A DNA stretch of 29,183 nucleotides, taken from assembly GCA_964551975.1 (NCBI GenBank), contig CAZKFI010000028.1:1-29183 (forward strand), written 5' to 3'. The notes beneath the pieces are model-generated. The model searched no databases, had not been told where the DNA came from, and saw only the letters and a list, made by a program, of their open reading frames with translations. Position 1 is the stretch's first letter, and every line of letters starts with the position of its first letter. This DNA is from REEB426 sp964551975 (GTDB taxonomy: Bacteria > Actinomycetota > Actinomycetes > S36-B12). Below, piece by piece: positions 8,364-16,805 of the stretch. The position numbers and the translations under genes are program-made.

Positions 8364-9523
8364 GCGTTGCTCCCGTACTGCAGGCGACCGATCTACGTAC
8401 CTACTTTCCGGTGCGATCAGGTGGACTCGTCAAGAAGGTCACCGGCCAGGTCAAGGCGGTGGACGGAATCAGCCTGCAGCTGGTGCCGGGTGAGACTTTG
8501 GGACTAGTTGGCGAGAGTGGTTGTGTGAAGTCCGCCGCTGGGCGAACCATCCTGCGCCTGTTGGATCCCACCTCGGGATCGATCCTGCTGGACGGTACGG
8601 ACATCACGAAGTTGAGTAGGCGTCAGATGGTGCCGCTTCGGCGCAAGGCGCAGATGATCTTCCAGGATCCGTATAACGCGCTCAACCCACGTCACACGGT
8701 CGGAACTATCGTCGGTGCACCGTTGCAGATTCAGGGAATCAAGCCACCCGGTGGGGTGCGCACTGCCGTACAGGAACTTATGGCTCGTGTTGGTTTGAAC
8801 CCAGAGCACTACAACCGCTACCCCAATGAATTCTCCGGGGGTCAGCGTCAGCGGATTGGGATCGCGCGGGCACTTGCCCTGCAGCCCAAGGTGATCGTCT
8901 GCGATGAACCCGTATCAGCCCTGGACGTCTCGATTCAGGCGCAGATCCTCAACCTGCTCAAGGACCTCCAGCAGGAATTCGGAATCGCTTACCTCTTCAT
9001 CGCACATGACCTAGCGGTCGTTCGCCAGGTGGCGCAGCGGGTGGCAGTCATGTATCTCGGTCACATCGTGGAAAGCGCACCGCGCGAGGAACTCTTCCAG
9101 CACCCCATGCATCCCTACACGCATGCCCTGCTCTCAGCTATTCCCATCCCGGACCCGACGGCATCAACTCGACGTGAACGCATCGTGCTGGAAGGGGATC
9201 TGCCCAGTCCGCTCAACCCACCATCCGGGTGCGTGTTCCGAACCCGCTGTTTCCAGGCGCAGCAGCAGTGTGCTGAGCAGGTACCACCCCTGGTGGAACT
9301 TCGCCCAGGTCACCTGGCGGCATGTCACTTCCCGGTGACGTCGCTGCCGTTGGGAACGACCATCCGCGCCGATTCGGGGTTCACTCCGCAACCTGCGCTC
9401 CGGCCGGTAGTGCCCAGTGAGGTGATTTCCGACATGGCCATCGGTGTTCCCCAGGAACCGATGGACATGGGAGAACTCGATGCGCTCAATCCGCAGGCGC
9501 CGCCGGATGCAGGTGCTCGCTGA
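8360..9523 (+). CDS. Peptide ABC transporter ATPase (OppF/DppF type) with altered Walker A
   Basis: This is the second ATPase of the importer, overlapping the first by ATGA. The Q-loop FQDPYNALNPR, signature FSGGQRQR (about 158-165), Walker B VIVCDEPVSALD (D182/E183) and H-loop AHDLAVV (H216) are all intact, as is the HPY-type tail (HPYTHALLSAIP, PSGCVFRTRC). The Walker A reads G-E-S-G-C-V-K-S (51-58) where the family has G-E-S-G-C-G-K-S-T: the glycine just before the catalytic lysine is valine (codon GTG at 8525-8527), and KSTT is KSAA. This is unusual, because OppF-type ATPases normally keep a complete P-loop. The last 50 or so residues are an acidic, Pro-rich extension beyond the family end. 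Its 3' end overlaps the convergent S9 peptidase by 38 bp. Confidence 0.92.
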   Translation: MSVAPVLQATDLRTYFPVRSGGLVKKVTGQVKAVDGISLQLVPGETLGLVGESGCVKSAAGRTILRLLDPTSGSILLDGTDITKLSRRQMVPLRRKAQMIFQDPYNALNPRHTVGTIVGAPLQIQGIKPPGGVRTAVQELMARVGLNPEHYNRYPNEFSGGQRQRIGIARALALQPKVIVCDEPVSALDVSIQAQILNLLKDLQQEFGIAYLFIAHDLAVVRQVAQRVAVMYLGHIVESAPREELFQHPMHPYTHALLSAIPIPDPTASTRRERIVLEGDLPSPLNPPSGCVFRTRCFQAQQQCAEQVPPLVELRPGHLAACHFPVTSLPLGTTIRADSGFTPQPALRPVVPSEVISDMAIGVPQEPMDMGELDALNPQAPPDAGAR

Positions 9524-11807
9524 AGAACGCTCGTTCCAGGAGTAAGAGGTTTTCGGTCACCACTTCCTGCGGTGTCATGTGCGTAACCCCAGATAGTGGC
9601 AGCACATCATGAGCCCTTCCGGCACCAAGAAGTGCAGTAGACAACTGCAGTGTGTGCATTGCCAGCACATTGTCATCGGCCAGACCATGAATGAGCAGGA
9701 GCGGGCGCTGGTCGGTTGAGCTGACTGCACGGCGCGCTCGCGGAATCAACGATGATCGCTCATAGGGGTTCGTATCATCGGGTGACGCGGTCGGGTGCTG
9801 TAGGTAGCGCTCGGAGTAGGCGGTGTCGTACCAGCGCCAGTCGGTGACCGGCGCACCAGCCACCGCAGCATGGAACACGTCTGGCCGTTCGAGTACCGCC
9901 AGTGCGGCGAGGTAACCACCGAAGGACCAGCCACGAATTCCCACGCGACTCAGATCGAGATAGGGATACTCCTCGGCGACTGCATAGAGACCGTCGATTT
10001 GATCGGTCAGCACTGGTTCGGCTACATCCAAATGAACAGCGCGTTCCCAGGCCGGACCCAGACCCGGTGTACCGCGCCCGTCGATGACCACCACGGCAAA
10101 ACCCTGATCTGCCAGCCACTGCTCTGTGGAGTACGCGCCGCGGGCAGCGATCACCCGTTGGGCATGCGGCCCGCCGTAGGGCGAACAGATCACGGGAAGT
10201 GCAGCACCACCAGTGCGCCACCAACTTGGCAGTAGGAGACAGGCGGGCAGCCTGCGTAGCCCCGCGCGAGACAGGTGGGCCGTGACCTGGACTGCAGGTG
10301 CTTCGGCCACCGATTCGATGACGCCAACGACGGGCGCCGGCAGTTCGCTGCCCTGCTGACGACGAATGGCGAACTGCACGCTGGTTTCGCGCAGGGTGCT
10401 CGTGCTGGTGACCTGGATGTTCCCGCGGACCACCGCATTGAGCCACTGCTGTCCGTCGTAACCGTCGATAAACCCGGTCGAATCGCCGCCATCAACCTGG
10501 ATGAGGTGTTGTTCCTCGGGTTCGCGGGAGGCTAGCGCCGTAATCCGTCGCGTTTGCGGATCGATGTCGATCACGCCACGCAGCTGCAGTCCAGGCGGTG
10601 TCAGCCATCTGTCACCGCAGATCAACCGATAGGTGTCAGTCTGCGGATCGACTTTGATGTCGACGACCTCCAGTGCGCCATCATCACGCGCCAACGCGGT
10701 AGGCACTCCGGGAAGCACGTCCACCCAGCAGGGATCCGTGCACTCATCGAGGATCTGCCACCGATCCTGGTGTGGTTGTCCGGCCCAGACCCGCACGGTG
10801 GCACGGGTGCGTTGGTCCCGGCTGAACAACGTGAGGATGAAACCCGACGAATCACGCGGCAGCGTTCGCACCGAAGCGAGATATTCGTAGCCACCTTCCC
10901 CGAGTGGCAGCGTCAAGGGCTCTGGGGAGGCGTCGGTGACTGGAACCCACCACAGCTGCAGACTGGCATTTGCCGTGCCGGCTGCGGGGTAGCGATGCGC
11001 CTGCGGTTCATGCGTCGGTTCGGCAGGATCACTGATCCAACAGGTCTGTACCGCAGCTGAGTCAACGAACTCCACCAACAAGCCTGAGCCGTCGGAAGCC
11101 CACCAATAGCCGCGACTGCGATCCAGCTCCTCAGCTCCGATGAAATCAGCCAGCCCCCAACTCTGCTCGGGTGATTCGGCGGCACAGAGCAGCCGTGGCT
11201 CACTGAATGATGCCGAGGTGCTGCTCAGATCGTCGTTGGGACCTAGTTCAACGGCCCACAGGGAGCGGTCTACGACGAAGGCGATGAAGCGACCCGTCGG
11301 GTCGATCCGCGGATCAACGACCGGGCCGGGGGCCGGGATCTGCCACACCTGTCCAGAGCTGATCTGGAGGAGGTACGGCACTGCCTGAGCCGAAAACACG
11401 ATGCGATCGCCGCCGCGATCGACGTCAAATGCTGTGATGCCACCGGTGACCTCGCGCATGCGCTCACGGCGAGCCAGCTCCTCCGGGGGAAGCGCTGCAG
11501 CGTGAGCCAGGCCAGGCAACTGGTCGGCGCGTACGAGGCATCGTTCACGAAAGGCACCGTCGGCATTGAGGGTGCCTGCGCTGCCGAGGTTGAATTCGCT
11601 GTCTGGCTCGGGAACCTCCACAGCCCACAGATGACCCGAAGGATCAATACCCGAGTCGCTGCGCAGAAAAAGCACGCGGCTGCCGGCGATGGTGACCTGC
11701 CGGGGACGACCCAGTTGGAAGCCCCTCGTTTGAGCCCGCTGCCGCGGGTACGTCCGAGACGTTGGGAGGTCTGACGCAACCGTCGAGGTGGCCTGGGACA
11801 TGCGCAC
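9486..11807 (-). CDS. S9 family prolyl oligopeptidase / dipeptidyl aminopeptidase (DPP-IV-like)
   Basis: The 773-residue serine peptidase has an N-terminal DPP-IV-type beta-propeller (about 20-500), including ITAFDVDRGGDRIVFSA and PRIDPTGRFIAFV blade motifs. It ends in an alpha/beta-hydrolase domain. The catalytic triad is visible: Ser628 in GWSFGGY, Asp711 in IHGLADDNV, and His743 in SGVTHMTPQ. The motif ERSRGYWWASDGS-like (LDRSRGYWWASDGSGLLVEFVD) matches the Glu/Arg substrate region of DPP-IV-like enzymes; an EE pair precedes it (GAEELDRSRG). No signal peptide is evident, so it probably acts in the cytoplasm on imported or internal peptides. The start is the GTG at 11807 or ATG at 11801 (GTG-CGC-ATG). 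It is convergent with and overlaps the peptide-importer ATPase gene, and is divergent from mshB. Confidence 0.92.
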   Translation of the reverse strand: MRMSQATSTVASDLPTSRTYPRQRAQTRGFQLGRPRQVTIAGSRVLFLRSDSGIDPSGHLWAVEVPEPDSEFNLGSAGTLNADGAFRERCLVRADQLPGLAHAAALPPEELARRERMREVTGGITAFDVDRGGDRIVFSAQAVPYLLQISSGQVWQIPAPGPVVDPRIDPTGRFIAFVVDRSLWAVELGPNDDLSSTSASFSEPRLLCAAESPEQSWGLADFIGAEELDRSRGYWWASDGSGLLVEFVDSAAVQTCWISDPAEPTHEPQAHRYPAAGTANASLQLWWVPVTDASPEPLTLPLGEGGYEYLASVRTLPRDSSGFILTLFSRDQRTRATVRVWAGQPHQDRWQILDECTDPCWVDVLPGVPTALARDDGALEVVDIKVDPQTDTYRLICGDRWLTPPGLQLRGVIDIDPQTRRITALASREPEEQHLIQVDGGDSTGFIDGYDGQQWLNAVVRGNIQVTSTSTLRETSVQFAIRRQQGSELPAPVVGVIESVAEAPAVQVTAHLSRAGLRRLPACLLLPSWWRTGGAALPVICSPYGGPHAQRVIAARGAYSTEQWLADQGFAVVVIDGRGTPGLGPAWERAVHLDVAEPVLTDQIDGLYAVAEEYPYLDLSRVGIRGWSFGGYLAALAVLERPDVFHAAVAGAPVTDWRWYDTAYSERYLQHPTASPDDTNPYERSSLIPRARRAVSSTDQRPLLLIHGLADDNVLAMHTLQLSTALLGAGRAHDVLPLSGVTHMTPQEVVTENLLLLERAFFSEHLHPAAPAD

Positions 11808-11857
11808 ATCGTCCCCGACCGGCTCGTCACCCTGGGTTGGGGGTGCACTGGGGCAAG

Positions 11858-11863
11858 TACCCT
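11858..11863 (+). promoter_or_regulatory. Candidate -10 box of leaderless mshB promoter
   Basis: TACCCT fits TANNNT and lies exactly six bases (cggacc) before the mshB ATG at 11870. No Shine-Dalgarno precedes that ATG, which supports a leaderless mRNA. No convincing -35 was seen. Confidence 0.5.
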
Positions 11864-11869
11864 CGGACC

Positions 11870-12775
11870 ATGCACGCTCAACAGCGCCGGCTCATGTTGG
11901 TGCACGCGCATCCTGACGACGAGACGATCAGCACTGGCGTCACGATGGCCAAGTACGTTGCCGAGGGAGCCAACGTCACGTTGGTGACCTGCACTCTCGG
12001 CGAAGAGGGTGAGGTGCTCCTTGACGAGTTCGCTCACCTGGCTGCGGACAAGGAAGACCGCCTCGGTGATCATCGCCAGGTGGAACTCGCCGCGGCGATG
12101 GCGGAGTTGGGTGTGACGGACTTTCGCCTCCTCGGCGGCCCCGGTCGATTTCGGGACTCGGGGATGATCGGTACACCGGCGAATGAGAAGCCGAACTGTT
12201 TCTGGCGCGCTGATCTGCTGGATGCAGCACGAGCCCTGGTACCCGTCATTCGCGAGGTACGCCCGCAGGTCCTCGTTACCTACGACGACTTCGGTGGTTA
12301 CGGCCACCCGGATCACATCCAGGCGCATCGCGTGGCGCACTACGCGGTGAATCTGGCTGCTGCTGCAGGTTTCGCTCCGGAGTTAGGTCCGGCCTGGCAG
12401 GTGGCGAAGGTCTACTGGACCGCTTTCCCCCGCAGCGTCGTGCGCGAAGGCATTGCAGCGCTGCAGGCTCAGGCGGCTGAGCACTCTGACGACATGCCAC
12501 CCAATGAGTTCGCCTCGATGGATCCGGATGACCTGCCCTTCGTCTGCGACGACGCCTTGGTCACTACCACCATCGAGGCACCTGAATACCTGCCGGCCAA
12601 GATGGCGGCTTTGCGCGCTCACGGCACGCAGGTGCAGGTGGATGGTGGATTCTTCGCCCTGGCGGATTCCATCGGCTCTCAGGCATTCGGCACTGAGTAC
12701 TTTCGGCTCGTTGCCGGACAGGCCGAGCCGGGATCCGACGGGTTGGAGCATGACCTGTTCGCCGGCATTGCCTGA
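11870..12775 (+). CDS. mshB: MshB, GlcNAc-Ins deacetylase (mycothiol synthesis)
   Basis: MshB removes the acetyl group from 1D-myo-inositol 2-acetamido-2-deoxy-alpha-D-glucopyranoside, the second enzymatic step of mycothiol synthesis in actinobacteria. The 301-residue protein is a PIG-L/LmbE-fold Zn deacetylase. Zn ligands are H14 and D17 of AHPDDE and H149 of GHPDHIQAH, with the general-base Asp16 in place. The LLGGPGRFRDSGM segment and FNWRADLL-like region (CFWRADLLDAARALVP) are typical for MshB, as opposed to Mca, which lacks some of these and is fused differently. The ATG at 11870 is chosen because family members begin about ten residues before the HAHPDDE motif; the frame is open further upstream but that part is not conserved and overlaps the S9 gene start. 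DUF6113 follows after 6 bases. Confidence 0.93.
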   Translation: MHAQQRRLMLVHAHPDDETISTGVTMAKYVAEGANVTLVTCTLGEEGEVLLDEFAHLAADKEDRLGDHRQVELAAAMAELGVTDFRLLGGPGRFRDSGMIGTPANEKPNCFWRADLLDAARALVPVIREVRPQVLVTYDDFGGYGHPDHIQAHRVAHYAVNLAAAAGFAPELGPAWQVAKVYWTAFPRSVVREGIAALQAQAAEHSDDMPPNEFASMDPDDLPFVCDDALVTTTIEAPEYLPAKMAALRAHGTQVQVDGGFFALADSIGSQAFGTEYFRLVAGQAEPGSDGLEHDLFAGIA

Positions 12776-12781
12776 GTCCCG

Positions 12782-13213
12782 GTGCCACGCCTCCTGGGGT
12801 ACTCGGCCTGCCTACTGATCGGCCTGGTGGTCGGCGTCATGGGCGGATTCGTCCAGGCCCAGCGTTGGATCTTCCCGCTACCTGACTTCGTTATCGCCGT
12901 GCCCTGGGGCGCCCTGCTGGTGCTCCTGGTCCTGGTCCTGGTCATCCGGGGTGCCTGCTGGACCCTGGGCTCGCGGTGGGCCGGGGCTGTGCTCTTCATC
13001 GGGTGGCTCGCGGGCACCCTGGGCCTGGCCCTGGAAACTCCGTCCGGCGATCTGGCGATCTCCGGCGGTGGTCGGCAATGGGGCTACGTGATCGGCGGGG
13101 CGATCCTCGGCGCTGCCGCCTGCAGCCTGCCGATGTTGCCAGCGCTGCCGATCCTGCCCGCGATACCTCGCTGGCCCACGCGTTCCACGAAGGGCACCGA
13201 TTCCGTTCTGTGA
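12782..13213 (+). CDS. DUF6113-type membrane protein (143 aa)
   Basis: This is a small integral membrane protein with four hydrophobic segments at about residues 4-25, 36-56, 65-84 and 101-125. The first contains LGYSACLLIGLVVGVMGGFVQAQRW and the second the Leu/Val-rich LLVLLVLVLVIRGACW. This layout, and the position directly behind mshB, match the DUF6113 family that sits next to mshB in streptomycetes and relatives. Function is unknown. The GTG start at 12782 lies 6 bases after the mshB stop, so it is likely co-transcribed and perhaps translationally coupled; no clear ribosome site is visible. The family call rests on context plus topology. Confidence 0.75.
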   Translation: MPRLLGYSACLLIGLVVGVMGGFVQAQRWIFPLPDFVIAVPWGALLVLLVLVLVIRGACWTLGSRWAGAVLFIGWLAGTLGLALETPSGDLAISGGGRQWGYVIGGAILGAAACSLPMLPALPILPAIPRWPTRSTKGTDSVL

Positions 13214-13345
13214 CGAATCTGGCCCTGGTGGCGAAGCGGGCTAGGTCGAAGGATCGCTTACCATGGGAGCAACGTCTATGTGACGCCCAATCCAAGTTTT
13301 CGTCGTGGCGATGCTGCCACACGCAGGTCAGTGAAGGATGTGTAC

Positions 13346-15223
13346 GTGGCTGAGCACCGGCGAGCAAAGGGCCGGCCCGGCGTGAAGTGGCTGGTCATTG
13401 GTGCCGCCGCAATCGTCGGTGCACTCGTCCTCGCAGGAGGACTGCTGGTCCTCGCCGCCGGCGGTGGGGTACGCCCTGGCGCGACCGTTGCCGGTGTGGA
13501 CATCGGCGGCATGAGTCGGGATGAAGCGATCGCCACACTCCAGGACTCCCTCGGCAAGCAGGCCGCGACACCCATCCAGGTGCAGGTCGCAGATCAGGAA
13601 TTCGATATCGACCCCGCCGCGGCCGGTTTGGCCTTTGATGCGGCTGCCACAGTCGATCAAGCAGGCGGGCGGGACAGCAATCCCCTCGCGCTTATTGCCT
13701 CCCTGCTGCAGTCCACCGAGGTGACCCCGGTGGTCACCGTGGACACCGCAGCCCTTGACGCCCAGTTGGACTCCGTTGCACTGGCCGTGGATGTGCCCGC
13801 CCAAGAGCCCACCGTCGACGTCCAAGAGGGTGAGATCGTCGCCAAGCCGGGCAGCAGCGGGCGGGCGCTGGATCGGGCGGCCCTGGCTACAGCCCTCGAG
13901 CAGGCACTCCTCGCCGATCGCCAGCCGGTTGTGGGAACCATCGTTGATAGTCCGCCCACGGTCAGCGACGATGCCGTAGCACAGGCTGAGGAATTGGCTC
14001 GAACGGCGATCTCACGCCCTGTCCGGGTTGTCGTCGACGGCACCAAGGCCAAGATCCCCAAGGGCACCATCGCGGATGCCTTGAGTTTTCGCGCGGAGAA
14101 TGGCGCTCTGGTCCCCGAGTTGAATGGTGCCCTCCTGCACGAGGCGATCGCCGATCGGCTCGCCGACCTCGAGACGCCCGGACGTGACGCGAGTTTTGAA
14201 ATCAAGGATGGCAAGACCACGATCGTGCCCTCGTTGGTTGGCCGAGGTGTTTCGGATGACGAGTTGGCAACCAAGGTCGCCAGCGTCCTCGGTAACCCCA
14301 AGGGCAGCCGCAAGGTCGAGGTGACCATTGGCACCCGCGAGCCGAAGTTCACCACCGAACAGGCTGAGAGTCTCGGCGACATCACGTTGCTGTCCACGTT
14401 CACGCAGAAGTTTCCGTACGCCGCCTACCGCGTTCAAAACATTGGCCAGGCCGGTCGTTATATCGACGGCACCGTCCTGATGCCCGGGGAGACCTTCTCC
14501 CTGAATGACACCATCAAGGAACGCACTGAGGCAAACGGCTACACCGTGGGTTTCGTCATTGGACCTGGGGGGATCTTCGCCGAGGAACTAGGCGGTGGCG
14601 TCTCAGCATCGGCGACGGCCACCTGGACGGCGGCGTTCTTCGCCGGCATGGAGCGGGTCTACACCCAGGCGCACTCGATCTACATCTCGCGGTATCAGCC
14701 GGGATTGGAAGCGACCGTCGGATGGGGCATGTTCGATATGTCGTTCAAGAACCCATACTCGAATCCGGTGTTCATCACGACGAGCAGCACCAACACTTCG
14801 TTGACGGTGTCGTTCTGGGGTATCCCCGAGTACGACGAGATCAAGGCCGAGTTTGGGCCGCGTCACAACATTCGTCCGTTTACCAAGATCATTGATCGCT
14901 CCAAGAAGTGCCTCGGTCAAGATGGCGTTGATGGTTTCGACATCGACGTCGACCGTGTCTTCTACAAGGGCGGTGTCGAGGTGAAGCGGGAAACCATCAG
15001 CACCAGTTACCGGCCAGCCCCCAAGGTCGTCTGCAAGAAGAAGAAGGACGATGCCGCTGAGGGTGACATCGTGCCGGTCGACCCGACGGCACCCTCCGCC
15101 GGACCAACTCCGGAGGCCACACCGATGCCGACCGAAACGGCACCGAACCCGGGCGCGGCAACCGGTTCGGGCGCGGATCCCGCGAGCCTGCGGGCCACGC
15201 GAGGCAACGAGCCGCCCGGCTGA
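13346..15223 (+). CDS. VanW-domain protein with peptidoglycan-binding-like repeats
   Basis: This is a cell-envelope protein with one N-terminal TM anchor (VKWLVIGAAAIVGALVLAGG...). Two PG_binding_4/YoaR-like modules follow, the first around GVRPGATVAGVDIGGMSRDEAIATL and the second ending at TIVPSLVGRGVSDDEL. A VanW domain comes next (FPYAAYRVQNI...GTVLMPGETFSLNDTI...GYTVGFVI...ELGGGVSASATATW...HSIYISRYQPGLEATV). The tail is Lys-rich and then Pro/Thr/Ala-rich. The usual VanW loop GGG[IV]-x-Q-V is GGGVSASA here, so the conserved Gln is missing. The start is the GTG at 13346 (AAGGA 7 bases upstream). A GTG at 13280 is in frame and would add 22 residues, but that stretch has low third-position GC compared with the rest. 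The function of VanW domains is unresolved; it probably acts in the wall. Confidence 0.85.
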   Translation: MAEHRRAKGRPGVKWLVIGAAAIVGALVLAGGLLVLAAGGGVRPGATVAGVDIGGMSRDEAIATLQDSLGKQAATPIQVQVADQEFDIDPAAAGLAFDAAATVDQAGGRDSNPLALIASLLQSTEVTPVVTVDTAALDAQLDSVALAVDVPAQEPTVDVQEGEIVAKPGSSGRALDRAALATALEQALLADRQPVVGTIVDSPPTVSDDAVAQAEELARTAISRPVRVVVDGTKAKIPKGTIADALSFRAENGALVPELNGALLHEAIADRLADLETPGRDASFEIKDGKTTIVPSLVGRGVSDDELATKVASVLGNPKGSRKVEVTIGTREPKFTTEQAESLGDITLLSTFTQKFPYAAYRVQNIGQAGRYIDGTVLMPGETFSLNDTIKERTEANGYTVGFVIGPGGIFAEELGGGVSASATATWTAAFFAGMERVYTQAHSIYISRYQPGLEATVGWGMFDMSFKNPYSNPVFITTSSTNTSLTVSFWGIPEYDEIKAEFGPRHNIRPFTKIIDRSKKCLGQDGVDGFDIDVDRVFYKGGVEVKRETISTSYRPAPKVVCKKKKDDAAEGDIVPVDPTAPSAGPTPEATPMPTETAPNPGAATGSGADPASLRATRGNEPPG

Positions 15224-15232
15224 ACTGCCAGC

Positions 15233-16684
15233 TCAGGGGCGGGTCGGCGACACCTGCTGACCATCGGGAGTGTCCTGCACCTGCCAGCCCATGGCGCTCA
15301 GCTCATCCCGGAGCGAGTCACTGCGTGCCCATTCCCGATTGGCGCGAGCCTGGGCTCGTTGATCGAGGAGTTCGGTGACCTCAGTGGGTACGGCCTGGGG
15401 AGTTCGACCAACATCCCGAACGAGGTCCAAGCCGAGGATCCGATCCGCCCAGGCGAAGGTTTCAAACCGCGCTCCGTCACTGATCTCCTCGGCGCGTTCA
15501 ACCTCACGCAGCACCTGCAGGGCCCGTGGGGTGTCGAGGTCCTCGCGACAGGCCTCCTGGAACGCGGCTCGTCGATCATCGGGGATCGGTGCGGATGGTG
15601 CCTCGGCCCACACCGCAACCCGCTCCCGCCAGCGATGCAACTGCGCGTCGGCTGTCTGGAGCACCTCCCAGGTGAGGTTGAATTGCTGCCGGTAGCGATG
15701 CTGCAGGAAAGTCAGCCGCAAGCAGAGTGGATCGAGATCCCGCTCGACGAGATCGCGCACTAGGACGACGTTGCCACTGGACTTGCTCATCTTGCGTCCA
15801 GCGAAGAGTAAATGTTCCCCGTGCACCCAGTGTTGGACGACCTCCTGGCCACCGTTGGTCGACCGGCGGGCCGCATTGCTCTGCGCGCGCTCGTCTTCGT
15901 GGTGCGGAAAGCGCAGGTCGATGCCGCCAGTGTGGATGTCGATGACGGAGCCGAACTGATCCAGGCTCATCGCACTGCATTCGGTGTGCCAACCCGGGTA
16001 GCCGCGACCCCAGGGCGTGTCCCAGACCAACTGGGTCCTGGATGAGCCCGAGTGCTTCCACAGGGCCCAGTCCGCGTGAAAGCGTTTGGCCGAGTCGACC
16101 TCGGCAGTAAAGCGGTGACCCGGGCGCAGATCTTCGAGCCGATTCCCGCTGAGGGCACCGTAGTCAGGCACACTCCGCGCGTCGAAGAACACGGACCCGT
16201 CGGATCCCACGTAGGCATTGCCGCTCTCCAGGAGCACCTGGATGAGGTCGATCATCAACGGGATGGATTCACTTGCCCGTGGATACGCCTGCGCGGGACG
16301 GATGTTCAATGCGGCGAGATCCTGATGGAACTGCTCCTCGTAGGCCCGAGCCAGTTCCAGCGCGCCGCGGCCCTCTCGCCCGGCCTGGGCGAGGATGCGA
16401 TCCTCCGTGTCGCCCTGACCTTCGTCGATTGCGCCGAGGCCCGACCCACCCAGGCCGGTGTCATCGGCCATGTGCCCAACATCGGTGATGTTCTGCACCA
16501 ATGTGGTGTGCAGGCCCTCGCCCTCAGCGACCCGGCAGATCAGGTCGGGCAGTAGGAAACTGCGCATGTTCCCGACGTGCGCATCGCGATAGACCGTCGG
16601 GCCACAGGCATAGATGGACAACTGCCCGGGTCGCTGTGGCACCACAGTGACCACGGATCGAGCCTTCGTGTCGTACAGACGCAC
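15233..16684 (-). CDS. cysS: Cysteinyl-tRNA synthetase (class I)
   Basis: The enzyme charges tRNA-Cys with cysteine. The 483-residue protein has the class I signatures HVGN (36-39, the HIGH site) and KMSKS (298-302). Zn ligands are C27 (YACGPTVY), C236 (WHTECSAMS), H261 and E265 (FPHHEDE). The DVGHMADD insertion and GQGDTEDRILAQA belong to a CysRS variant I know from actinobacteria, distinct from the E. coli-like VTDIDDKI form. A DALR-like helical tail (EVTELLDQRAQARANREWARSDSLRDEL) closes it. The open frame continues to 16882, but that would overlap fdxA. The GTG at 16684, with GGGAGG just upstream and the conserved RLYDTKA directly after, is the better start. MshC, a paralogue, is shorter and lacks this tail. 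Confidence 0.9.
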   Translation of the reverse strand: MRLYDTKARSVVTVVPQRPGQLSIYACGPTVYRDAHVGNMRSFLLPDLICRVAEGEGLHTTLVQNITDVGHMADDTGLGGSGLGAIDEGQGDTEDRILAQAGREGRGALELARAYEEQFHQDLAALNIRPAQAYPRASESIPLMIDLIQVLLESGNAYVGSDGSVFFDARSVPDYGALSGNRLEDLRPGHRFTAEVDSAKRFHADWALWKHSGSSRTQLVWDTPWGRGYPGWHTECSAMSLDQFGSVIDIHTGGIDLRFPHHEDERAQSNAARRSTNGGQEVVQHWVHGEHLLFAGRKMSKSSGNVVLVRDLVERDLDPLCLRLTFLQHRYRQQFNLTWEVLQTADAQLHRWRERVAVWAEAPSAPIPDDRRAAFQEACREDLDTPRALQVLREVERAEEISDGARFETFAWADRILGLDLVRDVGRTPQAVPTEVTELLDQRAQARANREWARSDSLRDELSAMGWQVQDTPDGQQVSPTRP

Positions 16685-16699
16685 CGTGCCTCCCGGGTC

Positions 16700-16709
16700 A
16701 GCGTATGCT
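16700..16709. promoter_or_regulatory. Symmetric divergent -10 candidate between cysS and fdxA
   Basis: AGCGTATGCT contains TATGCT on the plus strand (16704-16709) and TACGCT on the minus strand (16705-16700). Both fit TANNNT and share the central TA. The minus-strand start would fall just at the cysS ribosome site; the plus-strand one gives fdxA a leader of about 90 bases. No -35 boxes are evident. Confidence 0.35.
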
Positions 16710-16805
16710 TTCGGCAACCCAAGCTGCAGCCTGGACCAGCCGAGGGCGCTCACCCGCCGTCGCGCTGATCCGGACTGAAGCGAACCAAAGGCTGACGGAG
16801 GCGCA

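Noticed and set aside
15233..16684. Calling this gene mshC (cysteine:GlcN-Ins ligase) because of nearby mshB
   Set aside because: The full-length tRNA-synthetase tail, the HVGN motif and the DVGHMADD variant fit CysRS; MshC is shorter, lacks the C-terminal domain and has different sequence around the HIGH site.
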